From assembly GCA_002441055.1 (NCBI GenBank), contig DJWR01000231.1, positions 1 to 5,450 of the forward strand: DNA of 5,450 nucleotides, written 5' to 3'. The DNA is from Caulobacteraceae bacterium UBA6225 (GTDB taxonomy: Bacteria > Pseudomonadota > Alphaproteobacteria > Caulobacterales > Caulobacteraceae). Shown here piece after piece: positions 1 through 5,450 of this stretch; the first letter of the stretch is position 1; the number at the start of each line of letters is the position of its first letter. The translations under genes were made by a program, and so were the position numbers. Under the pieces are notes generated by a model. That model was not told where the DNA came from, searched no databases, and saw only the letters and a list, made by a program, of their open reading frames with translations.

Positions 1-1817
1 AGCACCTCGGCGGCCTCGGGATTGATCGCCTGGGCCGGACGCTTCGGCTTGGAGAATGGCGTCGGCTGCGGGGTCACCATATTGCCGCGCATCAGGCTGC
101 GACCGGCTTCAATGCCACTGACCAGTTGGAGCTCGAACCGTTCCTCGTCCCGGCGGCGAACCTCGGCCAGGGTTTCTGCGGCGTCCTCCGGCTCGACCCC
201 CAGGTCGACCAGGAGCCGTTCTCCCATGGCCATGGCCGACTCAAACGTCTCGCGGATCTGGAAGTCGACCCCCGCCTGAGTCAGGCGCATGGAATGGCCG
301 CGGTCATAGGCCCGCACAAGCAGCTTGGCGTGGGGGAACTCAGACTTGGCGAGGGCCACGATGTGGTCGGCCACCTCAGGCTTGTCGACGCCGATCATGA
401 TGGCTTCGGCCGTCTCGGCGCCGGAGGCGCGCAGCACGTCCAGCCGTGCGCCGTCGCCATAATAGACCTTGAAGCCGAAATTGGCGGCGGCCTGGATCAT
501 CTCCACATCATTCTCGATGAGGGAGATCTCGAAGCCGCGCGCCAGGAGGGGCTGGCTGACCAGCTGGCTGAAGCGGCCAAAGCCGATCAGCAGGACCTGG
601 CCCTGGAGCCCGTTGGCCTCCTCCACCCCGTCCAGGGAGTGTTTGAGAGCTGGGGTCAGCCGGTCCAGCAGCAGGATCACCAGGGGGGTGAGCGCCATGG
701 AAAGGATGACGATGGCGGTCATGATGGCGCTGGTGCGCGGGTCGATCACGCCGCCCGAGAGCGCCGCCGCATAGAGGACAAAGGCGAACTCGCCCCCTTG
801 GGCGAACAGGGCCGCCCTCTGCACCGCCTCTCGGGGACTGGACCGGAAGAGGCGTGCGACCCCGTAGATGCCAGCGGCCTTCACCGCCATGAACACCAGG
901 ACGCCGCCCACGATCAGGGTCCAGGAGGTCGCCACCACCGCCAGGTTCAGGGACATGCCGACGCTGATGAAGAATAGACCCAGCAGAATGCCCCGGAACG
1001 GCTCGATATCGGCCTCCAGCTGATGGCGGAAGGTGGACTCCGACAGGAGCACGCCGGCCATGAAGGCCCCCATGGCCATGGACAGACCGCCCCAGTCAAG
1101 GAAGAGGGCCGAGCCCAGCACCACCAGCAGGGCCGCCGCCGTCAGGATTTCCCGGGCGCCGGCCCGGGCCAGCAGGCGGAAGAAGGGGTTGAGCAGCCAC
1201 TTGCCCGCCGCCAACAGGGCGGCCAGCGAGCCGATGGCCAACAGGATGGAGAGCCAGACCGGCCGCGCGGCCTCGTCAGTCTGACCAGACATGGAGGCCA
1301 GCACCGCCACCATGGCCAGCAGAGGGACGACCGCCAGGTCTTCCAGCAACAGGATGGAGACGGCCTGCTGCCCCGCCGGCGTGGAGGTCTGCCCCCGCTC
1401 GTCCAGCATTTTCATGATCACGGCGGTGGACGAGAGCACAAAGCCGCTGGCCCCGATCACCGCGGCGGCCGGCGGCAGACCCGCCAGCACGCCAATCCCT
1501 GACAGCAGGGCCGCGCAGACCACGACCTGCAGGGCGCCCAGACCAAAGATCTCCCGCCGGAGGTTCCACAGCTTGGCCGGCCGCATCTCCAGGCCGATGA
1601 TGAACAGGAACATCACCACGCCCAGCTCGGCCACGTGCAGGATGGTCTCTGGCTCGGAGATCAAGGCCAGGCCAAAGGGCCCGATGATCAGGCCCGCGGC
1701 GAGGTAGCCCAGCACCGAGCCCAGCTGCAGCCTGCGAAACAGGGGCACGGCGATGACCGCGGCGCCCAGCAGCACCACCGCATGGCCAAGGTTCAGTCCA
1801 GCTGAGTCTGTGGCCAT
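1..1817 (-). CDS. kefB: KefB/KefC-type CPA2 monovalent cation:proton antiporter, C-terminus cut by window edge
   Basis: This inner-membrane antiporter is expected to exchange K+ (or Na+) for H+. In characterised Kef proteins it is held shut by glutathione and opened by glutathione adducts, acidifying the cytoplasm during electrophile stress. There are 605 complete codons with no stop before the left edge. Residues 10-390 are strongly hydrophobic with about a dozen membrane segments. Visible family motifs are LSSTAVIMK (128-136), LLLEDLAVVP (156-165) with the ion-binding acidic residue D160, the regulatory-loop motif HQLEADIEPF (265-274, compare HALESDIEPF in E. coli KefC) and QGGEFAFV (340-347). 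An RCK/TrkA-N nucleotide-binding domain spans about 405-525, with GFGRFS at 412-417 and E435 at the end of beta strand 2. The start is ATG at 1817: an in-frame stop lies at 1830-1832 and a GGGGG ribosome site ends 5 bases upstream. KefB and KefC cannot be told apart here, and the tail after about residue 545 diverges from E. coli KefC, so glutathione gating is uncertain. No KefF/KefG partner is visible. Confidence 0.93.
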   Translation of the reverse strand, partial: MATDSAGLNLGHAVVLLGAAVIAVPLFRRLQLGSVLGYLAAGLIIGPFGLALISEPETILHVAELGVVMFLFIIGLEMRPAKLWNLRREIFGLGALQVVVCAALLSGIGVLAGLPPAAAVIGASGFVLSSTAVIMKMLDERGQTSTPAGQQAVSILLLEDLAVVPLLAMVAVLASMSGQTDEAARPVWLSILLAIGSLAALLAAGKWLLNPFFRLLARAGAREILTAAALLVVLGSALFLDWGGLSMAMGAFMAGVLLSESTFRHQLEADIEPFRGILLGLFFISVGMSLNLAVVATSWTLIVGGVLVFMAVKAAGIYGVARLFRSSPREAVQRAALFAQGGEFAFVLYAAALSGGVIDPRTSAIMTAIVILSMALTPLVILLLDRLTPALKHSLDGVEEANGLQGQVLLIGFGRFSQLVSQPLLARGFEISLIENDVEMIQAAANFGFKVYYGDGARLDVLRASGAETAEAIMIGVDKPEVADHIVALAKSEFPHAKLLVRAYDRGHSMRLTQAGVDFQIRETFESAMAMGERLLVDLGVEPEDAAETLAEVRRRDEERFELQLVSGIEAGRSLMRGNMVTPQPTPFSKPKRPAQAINPEAAEV

Positions 1818-1847
1818 GTGATCCCCCTTTCAAGTTCGCGGCCATAC

Positions 1848-1862
1848 CGCCTGCGGCAGGCG
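1848..1862. repeat. Small inverted repeat upstream of the Kef-type gene
   Basis: CGCCTGC and GCAGGCG form perfect 7-base arms around a single central base, or 6-bp arms around a 3-base loop if folded as RNA. It lies 31 bases upstream of the antiporter start codon, so it could be a 5' leader hairpin or an operator for a dimeric regulator. It shares the 10-mer CGCCTGCGGC with the inverted repeat at 4350-4370. In DNA this GC-rich both could be chance; function is inference only. Confidence 0.3.
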
Positions 1863-1974
1863 CCGTTGTCCAGAGCGCAGAGCACGCATGGCCTGGTCAT
1901 CTGGCCAGGCGCCCAGGGGATCGGCTGGGATGAAAGCCCGCCATCGGGTCAGGGCTGGCCGTGACGACAGAGCA

Positions 1975-1998
1975 TTGCGGCTGCCGAGGCCCTATATC
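1975..1998 (+). promoter_or_regulatory. Candidate housekeeping promoter for the flavin oxidoreductase
   Basis: CCTATATC at 1991-1998 matches seven of eight positions of GCTANAWC, the Caulobacter housekeeping-sigma -10 consensus as I remember it. TTGCGGC at 1975-1981 is a possible -35 (consensus TTGACGS), but the 9-base gap between the two is shorter than usual. Transcription would begin about 7 bases after the -10, at or next to the ATG at 2006, giving a leaderless mRNA. This fits the absence of a well-placed Shine-Dalgarno: the nearest GAGG is 16 bases upstream. The rest of 1863-1974 shows nothing I can assign. Confidence 0.4.
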
Positions 1999-2005
1999 TC
2001 CGTCC

Positions 2006-3001
2006 ATGATCCCGCTCTCAGTTCTCGACCTTTCGCCCATCGTGCAGGGCGGCAGCCCTGGCCAGTCCCTTCGCGACAGCCGCAACCTGGCCCGCGCCGC
2101 CGAGCGGCTGGGGTACGCCCGCTACTGGATGGCCGAGCATCACAACATGACCGGCATCGCCAGCGCGGCGACCGCCGTGGCGCTGGCCTATGTGGGGGAG
2201 GGGACCTCGACCATCCGGCTTGGGGCCGGCGGCGTCATGCTGCCCAACCATGCGCCCCTGATCATCGCTGAGCAGTTCGGCACCCTGGACGCCCTTTATC
2301 CAGGGCGCATCGACTTGGGCGTCGGTCGGGCGCCGGGGACCGATCAGGTCACCGCCCGGGCCCTGCGCCGCAATCTGGCGGGCGGCGTCGACCAGTTCCC
2401 GCAGGACGTGATGGAACTGATGGCCCTCCTGGACGACGCGCAGCCGGGCCAGACGGTGCGCGCCGTGCCCGGTGTCGGGTCCAAGGTGCCGGTCTGGGTG
2501 CTGGGGTCGAGCCTCTATGGCGCTCAGCTGGCTGCGGCGCTGGGCCTGCCCTACGCCTTCGCCTCGCACTTTGCGCCGGCCATGATGGACCAGGCGGCGG
2601 AGATCTATCGCCAGCAGTTCCAGCCCTCGAAGCCGGGAGATCAGCCGCACCTGATGCTGGCGCTGAACCTTGTGGCCGCTGAGACCGATGCGGAGGCGAA
2701 GTATCTGTTCACCTCGCTGCAGCAGGCCTTCGTGAACCTGCACCGGGGCCGCCCCGGGCCGCTGCCGCCGCCGATCGAGGATGCAGAGGGCGCGCTGGCC
2801 GGCACGGTGGCGTCAGGCTCGCCGCTCTCCAAGGCGGTGGTCGGCGGGCCTGAGACCGTGCGCGCCGGGCTAGAGCGGTTCGTGGCCGAGCACCGCCCAG
2901 ATGAGATCATCGTCACCGCCCAGATCTTTGACCAGGGCAAGCGCGTCCGGTCTCTGGAGATCGCCAGCCAGGCCCGTGACGCTCTGGCGGCAGCCGCCTA
3001 G
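2006..3001 (+). CDS. yhbW: YhbW-type LLM class (luciferase-like) flavin-dependent oxidoreductase
   Basis: A cytoplasmic TIM-barrel protein of the bacterial luciferase-like superfamily, group 1, expected to use reduced FMN with O2 or another acceptor; the substrate of E. coli YhbW is unknown. The 331 residues align from end to end with remembered E. coli YhbW. Conserved blocks are LSVLDLSP (4-11), RYWMAEHHNMTGIASAAT (39-56), GAGGVMLPNH (73-82), IAEQFGTLDALYPGRIDLG (87-105), GRAPGTDQ (107-114), VLGSSLYGAQLAAALGLP (165-182), FASHFAP (185-191) and TAQIFD (304-309). No signal peptide or membrane segment is seen. I chose ATG 2006 over an in-frame GTG at 1961 because the family begins with this MIPLSVLDL-type segment and the upstream 15 residues look like non-coding sequence. 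The gene is divergent from the Kef-type antiporter and convergent with the serine hydrolase, so it is probably transcribed alone. Confidence 0.93.
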   Translation: MIPLSVLDLSPIVQGGSPGQSLRDSRNLARAAERLGYARYWMAEHHNMTGIASAATAVALAYVGEGTSTIRLGAGGVMLPNHAPLIIAEQFGTLDALYPGRIDLGVGRAPGTDQVTARALRRNLAGGVDQFPQDVMELMALLDDAQPGQTVRAVPGVGSKVPVWVLGSSLYGAQLAAALGLPYAFASHFAPAMMDQAAEIYRQQFQPSKPGDQPHLMLALNLVAAETDAEAKYLFTSLQQAFVNLHRGRPGPLPPPIEDAEGALAGTVASGSPLSKAVVGGPETVRAGLERFVAEHRPDEIIVTAQIFDQGKRVRSLEIASQARDALAAAA

Positions 3002-3018
3002 GCTCGCCTCGTTCTGGC

Positions 3019-3067
3019 CTGAGGTGAGGCCCGGACGCGCGCGCGTCCGGGTCCCCATCAGCCTCAG
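3019..3067. terminator. Strong palindrome between convergent genes, probable bidirectional terminator
   Basis: The core at 3030-3051 is a perfect 22-bp palindrome whose left half is CCCGGACGCGC, including ten alternating C/G bases at 3036-3045. As RNA it would fold into a stem of about 9 bp. CTGAGG (3019-3024) and CCTCAG (3062-3067) form a complementary outer pair; the second overlaps the stop codon of the serine hydrolase. It sits where two convergent genes end, 18 bases past the plus-strand stop for the outer arm. Neither side has a T-run, so this is not a textbook intrinsic terminator; it may terminate or protect 3' ends for both transcripts. Confidence 0.55.
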
Positions 3068-4299
3068 TCGACGATGGCGGAGTAGATCAGGCTCTTCAGC
3101 TGGCCGCGGAAGTTGAAGGTGCCGGACGGCATCAGCTGGGTCATGAAGACGAGCGTCAGGTCTTCCTCGGGGTCGACCCAGAAGATGGTCGAGGCCGCCC
3201 CCCCCCAGTAATAGTCGCCGACGCCAAGCGATGCGGTCTCCACCTGGCCCATGGTCGACGCGAAGCCGAGGCCAAAGCCCACACCCTCATTGGCGGTCTC
3301 GGAGAAGGCGCCGATGGCCAGCTGGGTCAGGTCCTGGCCGCCGGGCAGGTGGTTCATGTGCATCATTTCCAGGGTGCGGGGACCCAGGATGCGATGGCCG
3401 TCCAACTCACCGCCCCGGCGCAGCATCTCGGTAAAGCGGCCATAGTCGGCCACCGTGCCGGTCAGGCCGCCGCCGCCGGACTTGAAGCCGGGCTCGCGGA
3501 CGAACTGGCTGTCGCCGCCCGGATCGTCGATCAGCTTCAGCTTCTTGTCGGGGCCGCGCTGATAATTGGCGCAGAACCGCTCCACCTTGTCGGGCGTCAC
3601 GTGGAAGGCGGTGTCGACCATGCCCAGGGGCTCAAAGATCTCTTCCTTGAGGTACTGGTCGAAGGGCTTGCCGGAGATGATCTCCACCAGCGCGCCGCAG
3701 ATGTCAGTGGACAGCGAGTACATCCAGCGCGTGCCCGGCTGATAGAGCAGGGGCACCTGGGCCAGCTTGTCCATGAACTCGTGCATGGAGTCAGCCCCGC
3801 CGACGGAGCGCACCTTCAGGCCGCGATAGATCCGGTCCACCGGATGCTGCTCGCCCACGCCGGGCAGGCCGCCGCCATAGGTGAAGCCGCCGGTATGGGT
3901 CAGCACGTCGCGGAAATTCACCGGCCGGTGGGGCGCCTCGGTGACCATGTCATCACCCTCGCCTGACACCCAGACCCGGTGGTTGCGCCAGGACGGCACG
4001 AACCGGCTGACCGGGTCGGTGAGCTGGAAATAACCCTTTTCGTACAGGGTCATGAGCGCCACCGAGGTGATCGGCTTGGTCATGGAATAGATACGGAAGA
4101 TGGCGTCATCGCGCATCGGCTTGTTCCGCTCCAGATCCATGGAGCCGAAGGCCTTTTCATAGGCGATGTGGCCATGGCGAGCGACCTGGACCTGGCAGCC
4201 GGCTATCTTCTGCGGCTCGATATAGTTGCGGTGCAGGTGGTCGCCGATGCGCTCCAGACGCTTGGCGTCCAGGCCGGTCCATTGAGATTGGGCGTCCAT
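3064..4299 (-). CDS. Serine hydrolase of the beta-lactamase/EstB family (class C fold)
   Basis: A 411-residue member of the beta-lactamase superfamily, which includes class C beta-lactamases, D-aminopeptidases and EstB-type esterases. The nucleophile motif SMTK is at 72-75 (Ser72, Lys75). The second motif is YSL at 194-196, with Tyr194 as likely base and Leu where true beta-lactamases carry Asn. WGGAAS at 365-370 takes the place of the KTG/HxG motif, as in EstB-like esterases. GFKSGGGGL (271-279) is also typical of the family. No signal peptide is visible; the N-terminus (MDAQSQWTGLDAKRLERI) is hydrophilic, so it is probably cytoplasmic and more likely an esterase or carboxylic-ester hydrolase than a periplasmic beta-lactamase. 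The start is well supported: GGGAGGA at 4309-4315 lies 9 bases upstream of the ATG. A run of nine G on the coding strand (3198-3206) encodes part of WGGAAS. The substrate cannot be told from sequence. Confidence 0.92.
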   Translation of the reverse strand: MDAQSQWTGLDAKRLERIGDHLHRNYIEPQKIAGCQVQVARHGHIAYEKAFGSMDLERNKPMRDDAIFRIYSMTKPITSVALMTLYEKGYFQLTDPVSRFVPSWRNHRVWVSGEGDDMVTEAPHRPVNFRDVLTHTGGFTYGGGLPGVGEQHPVDRIYRGLKVRSVGGADSMHEFMDKLAQVPLLYQPGTRWMYSLSTDICGALVEIISGKPFDQYLKEEIFEPLGMVDTAFHVTPDKVERFCANYQRGPDKKLKLIDDPGGDSQFVREPGFKSGGGGLTGTVADYGRFTEMLRRGGELDGHRILGPRTLEMMHMNHLPGGQDLTQLAIGAFSETANEGVGFGLGFASTMGQVETASLGVGDYYWGGAASTIFWVDPEEDLTLVFMTQLMPSGTFNFRGQLKSLIYSAIVD

Positions 4300-4349
4300 A
4301 CGAAATAATCCTCCCGAAAATCGCGGCGCTTTTAATTGGCGCCATCATG

Positions 4350-4370
4350 GGCCGCAGAGCGCCTGCGGCC
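4350..4370. repeat. Inverted repeat in the divergent intergenic region
   Basis: Perfect 8-bp arms GGCCGCAG and CTGCGGCC flank a 5-base centre, AGCGC. It lies between the serine hydrolase start (4299) and the CinA-like start (4429), about 50-60 bases from each, so it is placed for an operator or leader hairpin acting on either gene. The rest of 4300-4428 holds the two ribosome sites and a short AT-rich patch near 4329-4337. I see no confident -35/-10 pair; GCTAGGCT at 4393-4400 is a weak -10 candidate for the rightward gene. Confidence 0.4.
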
Positions 4371-4412
4371 AAGACGTTCGTTGTCCTGGCCTGCTAGGCT
4401 TGTCGAAAGAAA

Positions 4413-4418
4413 AGGGAG
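4413..4418 (+). promoter_or_regulatory. Ribosome binding site that sets the start of the CinA-like gene
   Basis: AGGGAG ends 10 bases before the ATG at 4429. An in-frame ATG at 4336 would add 31 Arg-rich residues that read through the inverted repeat and do not resemble the family, so the downstream start is preferred. Confidence 0.7.
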
Positions 4419-4428
4419 CACAACCGGC

Positions 4429-4911
4429 ATGAGCGATCTGGCGGAACTGGCGGCGCAGGTGGGCGAGGCTCTGAAGGCCCGCGGGCAAAAGGTGGCGGTG
4501 GCTGAAAGCTCGTCCGGCGGCCTGATCTCGGCGGCCCTGCTGGCTGTGCCCGGCGCCTCGGCCTACTATCTGGGGGGCGCGGTGGTCTATACGGGCAAGG
4601 CCCGCATGAGCCTGCTGGAAATCCCCCGGGAGGCGGTGGCCGGCATGCGCTCGGCGTCTGAACCCTATGCGCTCTTGCTGGCGCGTACGGTGCGAGAGCG
4701 TTTTGGCGCTGACTGGGGTCTGTCGGAAACCGGCGCGGCCGGCCCAACGGGCAACGGCTATGGCGATCCGGCCGGCCACACCTGCATAGCCCTGTCAGGG
4801 CCTATCGAGCTGGTGACGACTCTGCGTACGGGGTCCGATGATCGGGCGGCCAATATGGACGCCTTCGCCGCCGCGGCGCTGGATCTGCTACGCCGGGCGA
4901 CGGAAGCCTAA
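4429..4911 (+). CDS. CinA C-terminal domain family protein (PncC-like), variant active site
   Basis: A 160-residue stand-alone copy of the CinA C-terminal domain. The characterised PncC enzymes of this family deamidate nicotinamide mononucleotide to nicotinic acid mononucleotide in pyridine-nucleotide salvage. Family features are the nucleophile region VAESSSGGLIS (24-34; usual form AESCTGG, Ser27 as candidate nucleophile), GASAYYLGGAVVYT (42-55), SEPYA (77-81) and TGAAGPTGN (101-109, compare SGIAGP). A gapless alignment with remembered E. coli PncC places R59 where the catalytic lysine of the YSNEAK motif lies; K57 is two residues earlier. Thr is also replaced by Ser at 29. No N-terminal MoCF/COG1058 domain is present, and length is normal for stand-alone PncC proteins. 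It may belong to a related subfamily with altered or unknown activity, so I give no symbol. It is predicted cytoplasmic and is convergent with the DUF3606 gene, 22 bases away. Confidence 0.88.
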   Translation: MSDLAELAAQVGEALKARGQKVAVAESSSGGLISAALLAVPGASAYYLGGAVVYTGKARMSLLEIPREAVAGMRSASEPYALLLARTVRERFGADWGLSETGAAGPTGNGYGDPAGHTCIALSGPIELVTTLRTGSDDRAANMDAFAAAALDLLRRATEA

Positions 4912-4933
4912 AGAAAGTTCCGCGGGGGCGGCT

Positions 4934-5116
4934 CTATCGCCGCTTGCCGAGTTCGGCGGCAATGTCTTTGGTCATGCGCCCAACCTTGCGGTGGGCCGCA
5001 GTGATCTGGTCGCGGGTGACGCCCCAGCGCTTCATCCAGTATTCGACGGCCTTGCGCTCAGTGAGATCGAGGCGGTCCTTGTCGATGAAGCCTCGCTTGT
5101 CCTTCAGGCCCGCCAT
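4934..5116 (-). CDS. DUF3606 domain small protein
   Basis: A 60-residue, Lys/Arg-rich protein matching the DUF3606 pattern. A short N-terminal segment ends in DKDRLDL (12-18), then comes the helix ERKAVEYWMKRWGVT (20-34) with the characteristic tryptophan/WGVT turn, and a second helix RDQITAAHRKVG (35-46). The domain fills the whole protein. The function of DUF3606 is unknown; such proteins are common as small single-domain products in alphaproteobacteria and relatives. I place the start at ATG 5116 rather than the in-frame GTG at 5122, because GGGAG lies 8 bases before the ATG but only 2 before the GTG. It may share a transcript with the small gene upstream on the same strand (gap 88 bases). 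GCGGC/GCCGC at 4928-4943, overlapping its stop, is too short to call a terminator. Confidence 0.85.
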   Translation of the reverse strand: MAGLKDKRGFIDKDRLDLTERKAVEYWMKRWGVTRDQITAAHRKVGRMTKDIAAELGKRR

Positions 5117-5124
5117 GCCCACAA

Positions 5125-5129
5125 CTCCC
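5125..5129 (-). promoter_or_regulatory. Ribosome binding site that sets the DUF3606 start
   Basis: GGGAG on the minus strand is separated by 8 bases from the ATG at 5116 and by only 2 from the GTG at 5122. It supports the shorter, 60-residue product. Confidence 0.65.
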
Positions 5130-5204
5130 AGTTACGCTCAGACTGCCCGGCAGCTTAGCGTCTCAATGGACAAAGGGCTATCGCTGGCGGGCGCTCAGGC
5201 CGGT

Positions 5205-5387
5205 TCAGCGGCGGCGGGGATCGTGACTGCGCACGCGCACGGGGACCGGCTGAGGTTCGGCCATCCACAGCAGGGCCAGGGCGCGGACTGCGAGGTCCTG
5301 AGCCTCCTGCAGCGCGCCTTCGCGCTTGAGCAGGCGAGCCTGACGGGCGGCCATTTCGGCCAGGGAGACCAAGGTCGACGAGCGCAT
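5205..5387 (-). CDS. Small hypothetical protein, 60 residues, amphipathic helical
   Basis: I do not recognise this protein. Residues 5-42 look like two helices rich in Ala, Leu, Gln and Arg: SLAEMAARQARLLKREG (8-24) then ALQEAQDLAVRALALLW (25-41). The spacing of Leu and Ala suggests a helical hairpin, faintly TPR-like. The tail is Pro/Arg-rich and ends in DPRRR. Codon third positions are about 80% G/C by hand count, in line with the neighbouring genes, which supports real coding. A weak ribosome site (GGA in GGATCGTC) lies 5 bases before the ATG. No signal peptide or membrane segment is visible. Competing frames (minus 5155-5397 and a long plus-strand frame) give Pro/Arg/Gly-rich products without family character. 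It lies 88 bases upstream of the DUF3606 gene on the same strand, perhaps co-transcribed; those 88 bases show nothing else. Confidence 0.55.
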   Translation of the reverse strand: MRSSTLVSLAEMAARQARLLKREGALQEAQDLAVRALALLWMAEPQPVPVRVRSHDPRRR

Positions 5388-5450
5388 GACGATCCAACCC
5401 TTCTGTGCTGTGTTCCCTGAAGATACGCAGGCCGCGCAGGCCCGGACGCA

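Noticed and set aside
126..977. Long plus-strand open frame (283 codons) opposite the Kef-type gene
   Set aside because: The product is rich in His, Gln, Gly and Asp with no family character, and it is antisense to a clearly recognised gene. It reflects the GC-rich codon use of the real frame.
1036..1817. Possible separate transporter gene versus one Kef-type protein
   Set aside because: The membrane and RCK regions are in one uninterrupted frame, so there is no split or frameshift.
1276..1845. Minus-strand frame of 189 codons overlapping the start of the Kef-type gene
   Set aside because: It is out of frame with the antiporter and Gly/Arg/Pro-rich; the Kef-type reading explains the same DNA.
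1888..2271. Plus-strand frame of 127 codons around the start of the flavin oxidoreductase
   Set aside because: It overlaps the conserved YhbW-type frame in a different phase, and its product is Arg/Pro-rich without family signal.
3349..3966. Plus-strand open frame (205 codons) opposite the serine hydrolase
   Set aside because: It is a shadow of the well-supported minus-strand gene, with no recognisable domain and no convincing ribosome site.
4944..5420. Plus-strand frame of 158 codons opposite the two small minus-strand genes
   Set aside because: The DUF3606 match on the minus strand is clear, and this frame has no domain character.
5426..5442. Direct repeat CGCAGGCC twice, 9 bases apart, near the right edge
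   Set aside because: Only two short GC-rich copies, cut close to the window edge; it is compatible with chance.

Overview
The window is GC-rich, tightly packed bacterial chromosome. Codon third positions are strongly G/C, gaps between genes are short, and the encoded proteins look alphaproteobacterial. A Caulobacterales host (Caulobacter, Phenylobacterium or Brevundimonas type) is my best guess. It rests on overall protein flavour and on one promoter element resembling the Caulobacter housekeeping -10, not on a marker gene. I see no mobile element, CRISPR array, tRNA, rRNA or prophage signature.

Layout from left to right. (1) Positions 1-1817, minus strand: a KefB/KefC-type cation:proton antiporter (CPA2 family with a C-terminal RCK domain), whose 3' end runs off the left edge. 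(2) 1818-2005: a divergent intergenic region with a small inverted repeat and a promoter candidate next to the rightward gene. (3) 2006-3001, plus strand: a YhbW-type luciferase-like flavin oxidoreductase. (4) 3002-3063: a convergent gap dominated by a perfect 22-bp palindrome, probably a shared terminator. (5) 3064-4299, minus strand: a cytoplasmic-looking serine hydrolase of the beta-lactamase/EstB family. (6) 4300-4428: a divergent intergenic region with a second inverted repeat. (7) 4429-4911, plus strand: a stand-alone CinA C-terminal (PncC-like) protein with a changed active site. (8) 4934-5116, minus strand: a 60-residue DUF3606 protein. (9) 5205-5387, minus strand: a 60-residue unrecognised small protein that is probably real. 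The last 63 bases hold nothing I can assign.

The genes alternate in orientation and do not form one obvious operon or pathway. The most suggestive pairing is the divergent Kef-type antiporter and flavin oxidoreductase. Kef systems protect against electrophiles and often sit beside a flavoprotein (KefF), so a stress-response link is possible but unproven. I found no convincing new biological system. The observations most worth a second look are the Lys-to-Arg change in the CinA-like active site, the G9 tract inside the serine-hydrolase active-site motif, the probable leaderless start of the flavin oxidoreductase, and the unnamed small gene near the right edge.
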